Both the position numbers and the translations under genes were made by a program. This document shows positions 46,019-52,920 of a stretch of 64,000 nucleotides of DNA, piece by piece. This DNA comes from an uncultured Clostridia bacterium. Lineage in GTDB: Bacteria; Bacillota; Clostridia; Oscillospirales; Oscillospiraceae. The stretch covers positions 1 to 64,000 of the forward strand of contig CAMCRV010000005.1 of NCBI GenBank assembly GCA_945877365.1, read 5' to 3'. The notes beneath the pieces are model-generated. The model saw only the letters and a program-made list of their open reading frames with translations, was not told the DNA's origin and searched no databases. How positions within the stretch are numbered: position 1 is the first letter of the stretch; each line of letters begins with the position of its first letter.

Positions 46019-46951
46019 ATGGCAGAGGACTTCTGGTATCCCTCCTGCGGAGAGGGGAAGCTCCATGGCATCTGCTGGCGGCCGGAGGGAGAGCCGGCTG
46101 CGGTGGTGCAGATTGTCCACGGCATCGCAGATTTCGCGGAACGCTATCAGGATTTTGCCCAATATCTGACAGACCGGGGCTTTCTGGTGGTGGCGGAGGA
46201 TCACATGGGTCATGGCCAGTCCGTGGAGGGCGGCAGCATTCAGGGCTATTTCCACGGCGGCTGGTTTGCCGCGGTGGAGGATACCTACCGGCTCCTGCGA
46301 GGAACCCGTCAGGCGTTTCCGGGGATTCCCTATATTCTGTTCGGACACTCCATGGGCTCCTTTATGACCCGAACCATCCTGTGCAAGTACCCGGATTCCG
46401 GGATTCGCGCTGCGGTGCTCTGCGGCACCGGATGGATGCCGGATGCCCTACTGCCCGGGGCAGAGAAAATGGTGGATTTCATCTGTAAGCAGGGGAAGGA
46501 AACCCAGCCCAATCCGGGTTTGGAGAAGCTGGTGTTCGGCAATTACAACGCCCGGGTGGAGCACCCCAGAACGGAGTTCGACTGGGTCAGCCGGGATAAA
46601 AAGCAGGTGGATGCCTACATTGCCCATCCACGCTGCGGCTTTACCCCCACCGCCGGGCTGATGCGGGAGCTGATCCGGGGCGTCCGCTATATCCAGAATG
46701 GGAAGCATCTGAAGGCCATGAAAAAGGAGCTGCCGGTGCTGTTTATCGCCGGCGGAGACGATCCTGTGGGCAATTACGGCAAGGGCGTTCGTCATGCAGC
46801 CGAAGCCTTCCGGAAGGCCGGTGTGCAGGATGTGACGGTAAAGATCTATCCTCTGGATCGCCATGAGATTCTCAACGAAATCAACCGCAGCGAGGTCTTT
46901 GAGGATGCGTTCCGGTGGATGGAATCGAAAATTGGGGAAACTGTAGAATAA
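46019..46951 (+). CDS. Alpha/beta hydrolase, monoacylglycerol lipase/lysophospholipase type
   Basis: 310 residues of the PldB/Hydrolase_4 group. Oxyanion-hole motif VQIVHGIADFAERY, nucleophile elbow LFGHSMGSFMTR with Ser as nucleophile, acid in LFIAGGDDPVGNYG and catalytic His in YPLDRHEILNE form a full triad. No signal peptide, so cytoplasmic; expected substrates are monoacylglycerols or lysophospholipids, unproven. Four bases after the copZ-like gene, hence the same transcript. Confidence 0.9.
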   Translation: MAEDFWYPSCGEGKLHGICWRPEGEPAAVVQIVHGIADFAERYQDFAQYLTDRGFLVVAEDHMGHGQSVEGGSIQGYFHGGWFAAVEDTYRLLRGTRQAFPGIPYILFGHSMGSFMTRTILCKYPDSGIRAAVLCGTGWMPDALLPGAEKMVDFICKQGKETQPNPGLEKLVFGNYNARVEHPRTEFDWVSRDKKQVDAYIAHPRCGFTPTAGLMRELIRGVRYIQNGKHLKAMKKELPVLFIAGGDDPVGNYGKGVRHAAEAFRKAGVQDVTVKIYPLDRHEILNEINRSEVFEDAFRWMESKIGETVE

Positions 46952-47021
46952 AGTCCGTTTTATTGTACTGAATATATGGTAACCTTTGGTCAGAAACAAA
47001 AAGACGAAAGGTGGAGTAACC

Positions 47022-47150
47022 ATGTATTCCATGAAGTATGTAGCCGGACACATTCAGGTGTATGATATGACAGGCGCCTTCCTATTCTCCGCAGACAACG
47101 AATGGGAGGCTCGGGAGGAACTGGAAAACTATGAGGAATCTGCGGCTTGA
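47022..47150 (+). CDS. 42-residue small protein overlapping truA
   Basis: Short reading frame (MYSMKYVAGHIQVYDMTGAF...NEWEAREELENYEESAA), too short for ordinary gene calling. Coding is supported by an excellent AAAGGTGGAG site eight bases before the ATG and by a strand-turn-strand-helix pattern. Its last 20 bases overlap the start of truA, so it probably couples truA translation. No family recognised. Confidence 0.65.
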   Translation: MYSMKYVAGHIQVYDMTGAFLFSADNEWEAREELENYEESAA

Positions 47151-47865
47151 TCTTTGTTATGACGGCACACGCTACCGGGGCTGGCAGCGGCTGGGGGACA
47201 GCGACAGCACCATTCAGGGGAAGCTGGAGCAGGCGCTGAGCCGGATTCTGGAAGAACCCATCGAGGTCAGCGGCAGCGGCCGCACCGATGCCGGGGTTCA
47301 CGCCCGGGGACAGGTGGCGAATTTCCACTGCGCAAGCGCCATGCCGGCAGAGGAGATTCTTTCTGCCCTGCGGCGGTATCTGCCGGAGGACATCGGTGTC
47401 TACAGCTGCCGGGAGGTATCGGAACGGTTTCACGCCCGGCTGAACGCCCGGGAGAAAACCTACTGCTACCGGATCTGGAACAGCGATGATCCCTGTGTGT
47501 TTCAGCGCCGCTTCGTGGCGGTGATGCCGGAGGAGCTTAGCTTGGAGCAGATGCGCCGGGGCGCGGAGTGGCTTCTGGGAGAGCACGATTTTTCCGCCTT
47601 CTGCGGCAACCCCAAAATGAAAAAATCCACCGTCCGCAGCATCTATGCCATCGATATCCGCAGAGCAGGGCAGGAGGTTCAGATTTCCGTCACCGGAAAC
47701 GGCTTTCTGCACAACATGGTTCGGATTCTGGTGGGGACGCTGGTGGAGGTGGGCAGGCTGGAACGCCCGGCGGAATCCCTGCCCCGGCTGTTTGGTGCCA
47801 GACGGGAGCAGGCTGGATTTCTGGCACCCCCACAGGGGCTGTGTCTGGAGGAGGTAAGGTATTGA
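47131..47865 (+). CDS. truA: tRNA pseudouridine(38-40) synthase
   Basis: Isomerises U38-U40 in the anticodon arm. 244 residues. The catalytic Asp lies in SGSGRTDAGVHARGQVANFH, preceded by DGTRYRGWQR; GNGFLHNMVRILVGTLVEVG is the C-terminal family block. The start lies within the preceding 42-residue gene, and the stop overlaps the TTG start of the next gene. Confidence 0.96.
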   Translation: MRNLRLDLCYDGTRYRGWQRLGDSDSTIQGKLEQALSRILEEPIEVSGSGRTDAGVHARGQVANFHCASAMPAEEILSALRRYLPEDIGVYSCREVSERFHARLNAREKTYCYRIWNSDDPCVFQRRFVAVMPEELSLEQMRRGAEWLLGEHDFSAFCGNPKMKKSTVRSIYAIDIRRAGQEVQISVTGNGFLHNMVRILVGTLVEVGRLERPAESLPRLFGARREQAGFLAPPQGLCLEEVRY

Positions 47866-48203
47866 ACATACAGATTTTCGGAAAAAACAAATGCTTCGAC
47901 ACCAAAAAGGCGGAGCGATACTTCAAGGAGCGGCGGATCAAATTTCAGTCCATCGATCTGAAGCGCTACGGAATGTCCGGCAAGGAATTTGACAGCGTCC
48001 TGCGGGCGGTAGGGGGCATTGACAACCTCATCGACTGGGAGGGCAAGCACCCGGACATCACCCTGATGAAATATATGGATGACCGGACTGCAAAGGAGGA
48101 CAAGGTCTTTGACAATCCGGAGCTGATGAAAACCCCGGTGGTGCGCAACGGAAAACAGGCCACCGTGGGCTACCACCCCGAGATCTGGGAGAATTGGGAA
48201 TAA
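47862..48203 (+). CDS. ArsC/Spx-family thioredoxin-fold protein
   Basis: 113 residues. The N-terminal strand and active site IQIFGKNKCFDTKKAERYF have a single Cys (CxxT rather than Spx CxxC), and ERRIKFQSIDLKRYGMSGKE plus LMKTPVVRNGKQATVGY complete the ArsC/YfjG fold with its cis-Pro. Function may be arsenate reductase-like or regulatory; without a second Cys or arsenic genes this stays open. Translation probably starts at TTG 47862, 8 bases after GGAGGAGG and overlapping the truA stop. Confidence 0.85.
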   Translation: MNIQIFGKNKCFDTKKAERYFKERRIKFQSIDLKRYGMSGKEFDSVLRAVGGIDNLIDWEGKHPDITLMKYMDDRTAKEDKVFDNPELMKTPVVRNGKQATVGYHPEIWENWE

Positions 48204-48255
48204 TCCCTGCAAAATTGCAGCCCGAAATCCTGGCTTTTTCCATGGAATCCGTAAA

Positions 48256-48281
48256 ACCGATGCTTTCCGGCATCGGTTTTG
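48256..48281 (+). terminator. Terminator of truA-arsC-like, first copy
   Basis: ACCGATGC/GCATCGGT hairpin with T-run. The identical 26 bases recur at 48459-48484; a palindromic element lies between. Confidence 0.75.
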
Positions 48282-48458
48282 CGAGACTGTCGAAAAACCT
48301 GTCATTGCGAGCCAGTGCGCACACTGGCGTGGCAATCCGTTCTCCAAAATGTTCTGTTTTACCGAGTTTTACGAAAAAATGGGCGCGTTCTTGGGGAACG
48401 GATTCCCACGGCCGCTTCGCGTCCTCGGAATGACATACTATTTTGGCACGCTGACAAG
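48282..48458. repeat. 177-bp palindromic element between duplicated terminators (copy B1)
   Basis: Ends ACCTGTCATTGCGAG and CTCGGAATGACAT. Inner blocks GCGTGGCAATCCGTTCTCCAA and GGAACGGATTCCCACGGCCG recur inverted at 58.4 kb. No reading frame. The 48204-48624 gap holds this element, the two terminators and the promoter at 48514. Confidence 0.8.
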
Positions 48459-48491
48459 ACCGATGCTTTCCGGCATCGGTTTTGTTTTTCC
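48459..48491 (+). terminator. Terminator, second copy
   Basis: Same 26-base hairpin as at 48256, here followed by TTTTTCC, a better U-run. Confidence 0.75.
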
Positions 48492-48513
48492 ATGAAGGAC
48501 AGAAATATTTCTC

Positions 48514-48542
48514 TTGCATATACGCCGGAAAAGTGGTATGCT
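48514..48542 (+). promoter_or_regulatory. Promoter of the aminotransferase gene
   Basis: TTGCAT (48514-48519), 17 bases, TATGCT (48537-48542), about 80 bases before the ATG. Confidence 0.55.
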
Positions 48543-48624
48543 AGGAAAACGATGCGGATTCTGACATCAGTCGTCGGAAACCGCCGGAAAACAGGAAACG
48601 GCTGCCAGGCCGGAGGAGGTAATT

Positions 48625-49830
48625 ATGCAGATTTCAATCAATGCCAATCGTTGCGAACCGTCCCCCATGCGGAAATTCCATCCTTACGCGGTGGCGGCGG
48701 AAGCGGCGGGCAAGAAAATCTACCACCTGAACATTGGCCAGCCGGATCTTCCCACGCCTCAGGAATACTATGAGGCCATGAGAACCTTTGATAAGAAGAC
48801 CCTGGGCTATGCCGAGTCTCCGGGTATGCCGGTGCTGATTCACGCGGTTCAGAACTACTATAAGCAGCTGGGGGTATCCCTGGATCCCAATGAGATTTTC
48901 ATCACCACCGGCGGCAGCGAGGCACTGCTTCTGACCTGCCTGAGCATTCTGGATCCCTATACCGAGGTGATCATCCCGGAGCCTTACTACCCCAATTACA
49001 CCACTTTCGTTCATGCTGCCGGCGGCGTTATCCGCGCCCTGCCCACCAACCCCTGGGAGGGCTACCGCTATGCCCAGCGGGAGCGGATCGAGAGCCTGAT
49101 CACCAAAAATACCCGTGCCATCCTCATCACCAATCCCGGAAATCCCACTGGCGTTGTCCTCAGCTCCGAGGAAATGCGGATGATCGCCGACATCGCCAAG
49201 GAGCATGACCTGTTCCTGATCTGCGACGAGGTCTATCGGGAGTTCTGCTATGACGATAAGTTCGGCGTGCCCACCATGGCCCACTTCCGGGATATCGACG
49301 AAAATCTGGTGATCATCGACTCTGTGTCCAAGCGGTTTTCCGCCTGCGGCGCCCGGGTGGGCTGCGTGGTCACCCGAAACAAGGAGCTTCAAGCTGCCAT
49401 TCTGAAGTTCTGCCAGTCCCGGCTGTCTGTGGCTACGGTGGATCAGATCGGTGCCGCTGCCCTCTATAATGTGGATCACAGCTTTTTCCGGGCCTCCAAG
49501 GAGGAGTACCGCCGCCGCCGGGATACCGTCATCAGAAAACTCCGTGAGATTCCCGGAGTGGTGGTGGAGGAGCCCATGGGCGCCTTCTATGTGATGGCCA
49601 GCCTGCCGGTGGACGATACGGATAAATTCCAGTACTGGCTGCTGGATCACTTCGATGACTATGGGGATACCGTGATGTTTGCCCCCGGCGCCCCCTTCTA
49701 CGAGACACCCGGTAAGGGCATCAATGAGGTCCGAATTGCCTATGTGCTGAAGCAGGAGGATCTGGAGCGGGCTCTGGATGTTCTGGCCAAGGGCATCGCT
49801 GTGTACCAGCGCCATGTGATGAAAATTTGA
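48625..49830 (+). CDS. Class I/II PLP aminotransferase (aspartate aminotransferase-like)
   Basis: 401 residues, fold-type I. Substrate-binding start NIGQPDLPTPQEYYEA, PLP-contacting ITTGGSEALLLTCL, NPGNPTGVVLSSEEM, the Asp of FLICDEVYREFCYDD and the Schiff-base Lys in DSVSKRFSACGARVG. C-terminal Arg (NEVRIAYVLK) binds the alpha-carboxylate. Probably an aspartate or aromatic aminotransferase; the substrate cannot be fixed. GGAGG precedes the ATG; monocistronic with a terminator at 49842-49871. Confidence 0.93.
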   Translation: MQISINANRCEPSPMRKFHPYAVAAEAAGKKIYHLNIGQPDLPTPQEYYEAMRTFDKKTLGYAESPGMPVLIHAVQNYYKQLGVSLDPNEIFITTGGSEALLLTCLSILDPYTEVIIPEPYYPNYTTFVHAAGGVIRALPTNPWEGYRYAQRERIESLITKNTRAILITNPGNPTGVVLSSEEMRMIADIAKEHDLFLICDEVYREFCYDDKFGVPTMAHFRDIDENLVIIDSVSKRFSACGARVGCVVTRNKELQAAILKFCQSRLSVATVDQIGAAALYNVDHSFFRASKEEYRRRRDTVIRKLREIPGVVVEEPMGAFYVMASLPVDDTDKFQYWLLDHFDDYGDTVMFAPGAPFYETPGKGINEVRIAYVLKQEDLERALDVLAKGIAVYQRHVMKI

Positions 49831-49841
49831 TGGGTTTTGCA

Positions 49842-49872
49842 AACGGGATGCTTCGGCATCCCGTTTTTGCTT
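49842..49872 (+). terminator. Terminator of the aminotransferase gene
   Basis: AAACGGGATGC, TTCG loop, complement, then five Ts. Confidence 0.88.
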
Positions 49873-49955
49873 CGTCTCCCTTTTTCGGTGGCATTTCCCG
49901 GCGCGAAGGGCTATACTGGGAACACAACCGGGAAAGGAAGTGGAAGGGTTTGCTG

Positions 49956-50066
49956 GTGAGTCTGGCGGATTTCGGAAGGTATTCCATGCTGGTGTGGGTG
50001 GCCATGGGGGTGGGTCTGGGAATTTTGGGGCTGATTGTGCTGGGAGACAGAAACGGAAAAGAATAA
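49956..50066 (+). CDS. 36-residue single-span membrane peptide (tentative)
   Basis: Short frame from GTG 49956: a polar start (SLADFGRYS), one hydrophobic span (WVAMGVGLGILGLIVLG) and a basic end (DRNGKE). GGAAGGG lies about 8 bases before the GTG. A perfect 12-bp palindromic hairpin (50073-50097) follows. Family not recognised; small size leaves doubt. Confidence 0.45.
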   Translation: MSLADFGRYSMLVWVAMGVGLGILGLIVLGDRNGKE

Positions 50067-50072
50067 TGGAAT

Positions 50073-50097
50073 GCCGGGGAGCAGCCTGCTCCCCGGC
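50073..50097. other. 12-bp perfect palindromic hairpin
   Basis: GCCGGGGAGCAG and complement around one base. No U-run on either strand. It marks the boundary between the small peptide gene and the small RNA array. Confidence 0.6.
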
Positions 50098-50127
50098 GAA
50101 ACATATCTTATGAGTGCGTTTAGAAAC

Positions 50128-50237
50128 AAAAAGGGAGTATTGCAAGTGCCTGATGAAAAATCCCCAAGCAGTGACGCCCGAAACGAGCTTGCGTATACTC
50201 CCAAGGAAAGAGTAACAGATATTGGTGGAAATGTCAA
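50128..50237 (-). ncRNA. Small RNA unit d of a four-unit array
   Basis: Promoter TTGACA (50232-50237), 17 bases, TACTCT (50209-50214). The expected first base, about 50202, is the first base of a rod: GGGAGUAU with AUACUCCC (50195-50202 with 50133-50140), then GCAAG with CUUGC, closing a ~42-nt inner region; five Us follow (50128-50132). Product about 75 nt. Its -35 box begins two bases after the U-run of unit c. Confidence 0.65.
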
Positions 50238-50238
50238 G

Positions 50239-50346
50239 AAAAAGCCCGTCTGGTTCCGCTAAGGCCTTGAACACACAAGGTGACAGCATCCTTAACCCAG
50301 ACAGGCTTTCCACAATTAGTGTAGCTGATTTGCCGGGACTTGTCAA
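50239..50346 (-). ncRNA. Small RNA unit c of a four-unit array
   Basis: Promoter TTGACA (50341-50346), 17 bases, TACACT (50318-50323). RNA starts near 50311 at a rod with AAAGCC/GGCUUU, GUCUGG/CCAGAC, GUUAAGG/CCUUAGC and an apical CCUUG/CAAGG hairpin, then UUUUU (50239-50243). About 73 nt. The rod is the longest of the four. Confidence 0.7.
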
Positions 50347-50387
50347 GGAAGAAGCGGAAGTAAAAAAACATAAGCCCCAGCGAGAAT

Positions 50388-50494
50388 AAAAACAGAAGCA
50401 TCCAGACCGGTGAACGCGGCACACTAATCGTGCCGGATTATGGAAAGGACACTTCTGCTGCGGATATGATAGCAGACGCTGGGAAGGATGTCAA
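50388..50494 (-). ncRNA. Small RNA unit b of a four-unit array
   Basis: Promoter TTGACA (50489-50494), 17 bases, TATCAT (50466-50471). RNA starts near 50459; an 11-bp stem CAGAAGUGUCC/GGAUGCUUCUG (two G-U pairs) encloses a GGCAC/GUGCC hairpin, followed by UUUUU (50388-50392). About 72 nt. The loop contains UCCUUUCC, complementary to a Shine-Dalgarno sequence. Confidence 0.7.
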
Positions 50495-50617
50495 CAAAGA
50501 ACTTTCGACAAATGGAAGCGGAAGACATTGGTATTCCAGTTTTCATTGCAGTTTTTGCTTTTGAGGAAAAAACGGGAGTACCGAAAGATTTCGGCGTCGG
50601 ACATGATACTTCGGGAT

Positions 50618-50727
50618 AAAAAAGAAGCCATGGCGCTTCTTCAGCGGACTGGGAACCAATTTCCCGGGACGCTGATACCTCGCGATGGCTTCATAAACAG
50701 TATACGCGATCCAAAGTCACCTGTCAA
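50618..50727 (-). ncRNA. Small RNA unit a of a four-unit array
   Basis: Promoter TTGACA (50722-50727), 17 bases, TATACT (50699-50704). RNA starts near 50692 at the base of a rod: GAAGCCAU/AUGGCUUC, CGC/GCG, CAGCG/CGCUG and GGGAA/UUCCC, then UUUUUU (50618-50623). About 75 nt. No reading frame with a ribosome binding site is present. Confidence 0.7.
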
Positions 50728-50788
50728 GAAAGAATTGAAAAAGTTATGTAAAGTGAAGATATTGGGGGAAAATTTGACAAAAAGGGTG

Positions 50789-50911
50789 GCGAGAGATGGG
50801 ACTCGTTGCCGATTTGCCGAAGGCAAATCGTAAGGAGGCAATTCCGTCCAGCCGGAATTGCCCAACCTGCCCCCGGCAGGTTGGATTGAATTTTTCGAGT
50901 CCCATCGAGCA
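50789..50911. other. tRNA-derived element: 11-bp closing stem around three perfect hairpins
   Basis: GATGGGACTCG and its complement (11 bp) enclose three hairpins in succession: CGATTTGCC/GGCAAATCG, GCAATTCC/GGAATTGC and CAACCTGCC/GGCAGGTTG. The closing sequence equals the T-arm to acceptor part of the tRNA-Leu gene at 50952-51034, and 17 bases of that tRNA end are repeated directly at ~50787. No gene inside. Confidence 0.7.
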
Positions 50912-50916
50912 TTAAA

Positions 50917-50950
50917 AAATCCGAACGCCCGTAAGGGCATTCGGATTTTT
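50917..50950 (-). terminator. Terminator of tRNA-Leu
   Basis: ATCCGAATGCCC-type stem (one mismatch), four-base loop, T-run on both strands, directly after the tRNA. Confidence 0.8.
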
Positions 50951-50951
50951 T

Positions 50952-51034
50952 TGGTGCGAGAGATGGGACTCGAACCCACACGGCATAACCACACGCACCT
51001 CAAACGTGCTTGTCTACCATTCCAACACTCTCGC
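50952..51034 (-). tRNA. tRNA-Leu (anticodon GAG)
   Basis: 83 nt including encoded CCA. Acceptor stem GCGAGAG/CTCTCGC, D-arm with TGG-TAG, anticodon stem CACGT/GCGTG with loop TTGAGGT (anticodon GAG), a long variable region as in class II tRNAs, and T-arm GTGGG-TTCGAGT-CCCAT. Reads CUC and CUU. Confidence 0.92.
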
Positions 51035-51048
51035 GAATGTGCTAAAAT

Positions 51049-51077
51049 ATTATAACCCTGCACCTTGCTTTTGTCAA
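51049..51077 (-). promoter_or_regulatory. Promoter of tRNA-Leu
   Basis: Minus strand TTGACA (51072-51077), 17 bases, TATAAT (51049-51054), exact consensus. Confidence 0.85.
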
Positions 51078-51097
51078 TATCTTTTTGAAGAAAACCC

Positions 51098-51126
51098 TTG
51101 AATCCGGGGTGTTTCTCTGCTACACT
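51098..51126 (+). promoter_or_regulatory. Promoter of rsmE
   Basis: TTGAAT (51098-51103), 17 bases, TACACT (51121-51126), 28 bases before the ATG. Confidence 0.6.
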
Positions 51127-51154
51127 AGGGAAAACGAGGCGGGGAGGATGCCAG

Positions 51155-51886
51155 ATGGTTCGATTTTTTGCACAGCCAGAGGAGCTGGCAGGGGACAGCG
51201 TGATTCTGACCGGGGAGAATGCCCAGCACGCGAAGGTTCTGCGGCTGAAATCCGGGGAGGAGGTACTGGTCTGCGACGGAGACGGGCAGGAGTGCCTGTG
51301 CCGGGTGGCGGAGTTTGACGGAAAGGAATTGACGCTGACGGTCTGTGACCGCCGGGATTCCGTGACGGAGGCTGCCGTCCGGGTCAGCGTATATATGGCC
51401 TTCCCCAAGGCGGACAAGCTGGAGCATGTGATTCAGAAGGCTACGGAGCTGGGAGCCTACGAGATCGTGGCCTTCCCCTCCGGGCGGTGTGTTTCCAGAC
51501 CCGATGAGAAAAGCCTGAAAAAGAAGCTGGAGCGGTGGCAGAAAATCGCCGCCTCTGCCGCAGAGCAGTCCGGCCGTGGACGGATTCCACAGGTAATCGC
51601 CCTTGGAAGCTACGCAGAAGCCCTGTCCCGGGCGGCGCAGGCGGATAAGGCTCTGATGTTCTATGAGAATGAACAGGCAGTTACCCTGAAAATGGCTCTG
51701 TCTGGCGGCGGCTACCAGACCGTCAGCCTCCTCACCGGCCCGGAGGGCGGCTTAGAGGAGAAGGAAGTGGAACAGGCCAGAGCCGCCGGGCTGCAGGTCT
51801 GCACCCTTGGCAAGCGGATTCTTCGTTGCGAGACAGCCCCTCTGTGCGCCCTGTCTGCGGTTATGTACGATGCTGGAGAGTTTTAG
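51155..51886 (+). CDS. rsmE: 16S rRNA m3U1498 methyltransferase
   Basis: Methylates U1498 near the decoding centre. 243 residues. N-terminal PUA-like domain (MVRFFAQPEEL, NAQHAKVLRLKSGEEV) and C-terminal SPOUT domain (QKATELGAYEIVAF, LLTGPEGGLEEKEV, LGKRILRCETAPL). Start at 51155 behind GGGGAGG; longer readings begin in the promoter. Usually follows prmA, which is absent here. Confidence 0.95.
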   Translation: MVRFFAQPEELAGDSVILTGENAQHAKVLRLKSGEEVLVCDGDGQECLCRVAEFDGKELTLTVCDRRDSVTEAAVRVSVYMAFPKADKLEHVIQKATELGAYEIVAFPSGRCVSRPDEKSLKKKLERWQKIAASAAEQSGRGRIPQVIALGSYAEALSRAAQADKALMFYENEQAVTLKMALSGGGYQTVSLLTGPEGGLEEKEVEQARAAGLQVCTLGKRILRCETAPLCALSAVMYDAGEF

Positions 51887-51893
51887 TTCAAAA

Positions 51894-51925
51894 GCGGAAG
51901 GCATTTGCCTTCCGCTTTTTCCGTC
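51894..51925. terminator. Bidirectional terminator between rsmE and the arginase gene
   Basis: AAAGCGGAAGGCA, three-base loop, complement, T-run, between convergent genes. Confidence 0.85.
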
Positions 51926-51934
51926 AGGAGAAAC

Positions 51935-52825
51935 TCACCGAAGATGCGTAAAACAGGTTTTCAGCAAATCCATGCACACCTGCAGACCGCTTTGCTCGTC
52001 ATCATTTTTGGGGCTGTATTCCACAAAGTCCATGGAGCGAACTTTTCCGCTGCCCAGAATCAGGGACAGACATTGGTGGGCATCGGCAACCGAGGGCCCG
52101 TCGGGAATGGGAAGTCCGGTGGCGCAGAACGCGCCGGAATCCAGAAAGTCCACATCAAAGCTCAGATGGATGCAGGGGGTTTTCACCAGAGAAAGGAGTT
52201 CTTGGGTGCAGGCATTAATCCCTCGTTCCCGAACCTCCTCCATGGAGAAGCAGCGGATGCCCTGCTTTTGCAGAATTGCCCATTCCGCAGGATCTACGGA
52301 GCGGGTGCCGATGTAAAAGAGGTTTTCCGGGAGCACCTTGATGGCCTCTCTGCCGAAGCCGTCCATGAGCTTGCGGCTGCCCAGCCCCAGACAGGCGGAC
52401 AGAGGCATACCGTGGATATGGTGAGATTCGGAGCTTTCGTGGGTATTGATATCCGTATGGGCATCCATCCAGATGACCGTCAGTTCTTCTTTGGGGATGG
52501 CATGATTCACACCGGAAATGGAGCCGATGCTCAGGGCATGGTCGCCGCCCAAAATCAGCGGAAAGTCGCCGGCGGCGTAAGCAGAAGAAACAGCCTGCTC
52601 CAGATTGCGGCAGACGGCTGTGGTGCCGCTGAGATATTCCATGGTCGGGTCAAGGTATTTGTCCGGATCTTCCGGAACCGGGATTGCCCGATTGCCGGTA
52701 ATCTGGTGCCCACAATCCAGAGCCAGCCGGGCAAGTCCGGCTTTGCAGAAGCAATCGTAGGCCTGCTCTGTGCCCGGATTATCACAGCCATACCACATGG
52801 GGACACCGATAAACTGGATTTTCAT
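51935..52825 (-). CDS. Arginase/agmatinase-family ureohydrolase
   Basis: 296 residues. All binuclear-Mn ligands are visible: His in LILGGDHALSIG, the DAHTDIN trio and DVDFLD. The SFDVDFLDSGAFCATGLPIP region resembles arginase (RocF) more than agmatinase, so it probably hydrolyses arginine to ornithine and urea, though guanidino acids cannot be excluded. Single gene; the proline genes lie 6 kb away. Confidence 0.88.
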   Translation of the reverse strand: MKIQFIGVPMWYGCDNPGTEQAYDCFCKAGLARLALDCGHQITGNRAIPVPEDPDKYLDPTMEYLSGTTAVCRNLEQAVSSAYAAGDFPLILGGDHALSIGSISGVNHAIPKEELTVIWMDAHTDINTHESSESHHIHGMPLSACLGLGSRKLMDGFGREAIKVLPENLFYIGTRSVDPAEWAILQKQGIRCFSMEEVRERGINACTQELLSLVKTPCIHLSFDVDFLDSGAFCATGLPIPDGPSVADAHQCLSLILGSGKVRSMDFVEYSPKNDDEQSGLQVCMDLLKTCFTHLR

Positions 52826-52920
52826 TTATCTAACCTCGCAGTTCGCCACTGAGGCGGGGGAGTTGTCAACAACTTGTATATAGTATCACAATTTCCGGGT
52901 TTTGCAAGAGAAAGTCCCGA

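Noticed and set aside
50150-50184. CTGATGA ... GAAAC on the plus strand, resembling a hammerhead ribozyme core
   Set aside because: No stem II can form between the two motifs, and the region is better explained as the inner part of minus-strand small RNA unit d.
50234-50422. Hydrophobic 62-codon minus-strand frame that looks like a type I toxin
   Set aside because: No Shine-Dalgarno sequence before either possible start, and it spans the terminator of unit b and the promoter of unit c.
48634-50424. 596-codon minus-strand frame running through the small RNA array and opposite the aminotransferase
   Set aside because: Mostly shadow of the aminotransferase; it would cross several promoters and terminators of the array and has no ribosome site.
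50128-50727. 6S RNA, SRP RNA or tmRNA as explanation of the array
   Set aside because: I see no SRP GGAA-loop domain, no tmRNA tag or tRNA-like ends, and four separate ~75-nt units rather than one ~190-nt 6S rod. A database search should confirm.
50528-50833. 101-codon plus-strand frame near the small RNA array
   Set aside because: No ribosome binding site, unnatural composition, and it runs opposite to small RNA unit a with its clear promoter and terminator.
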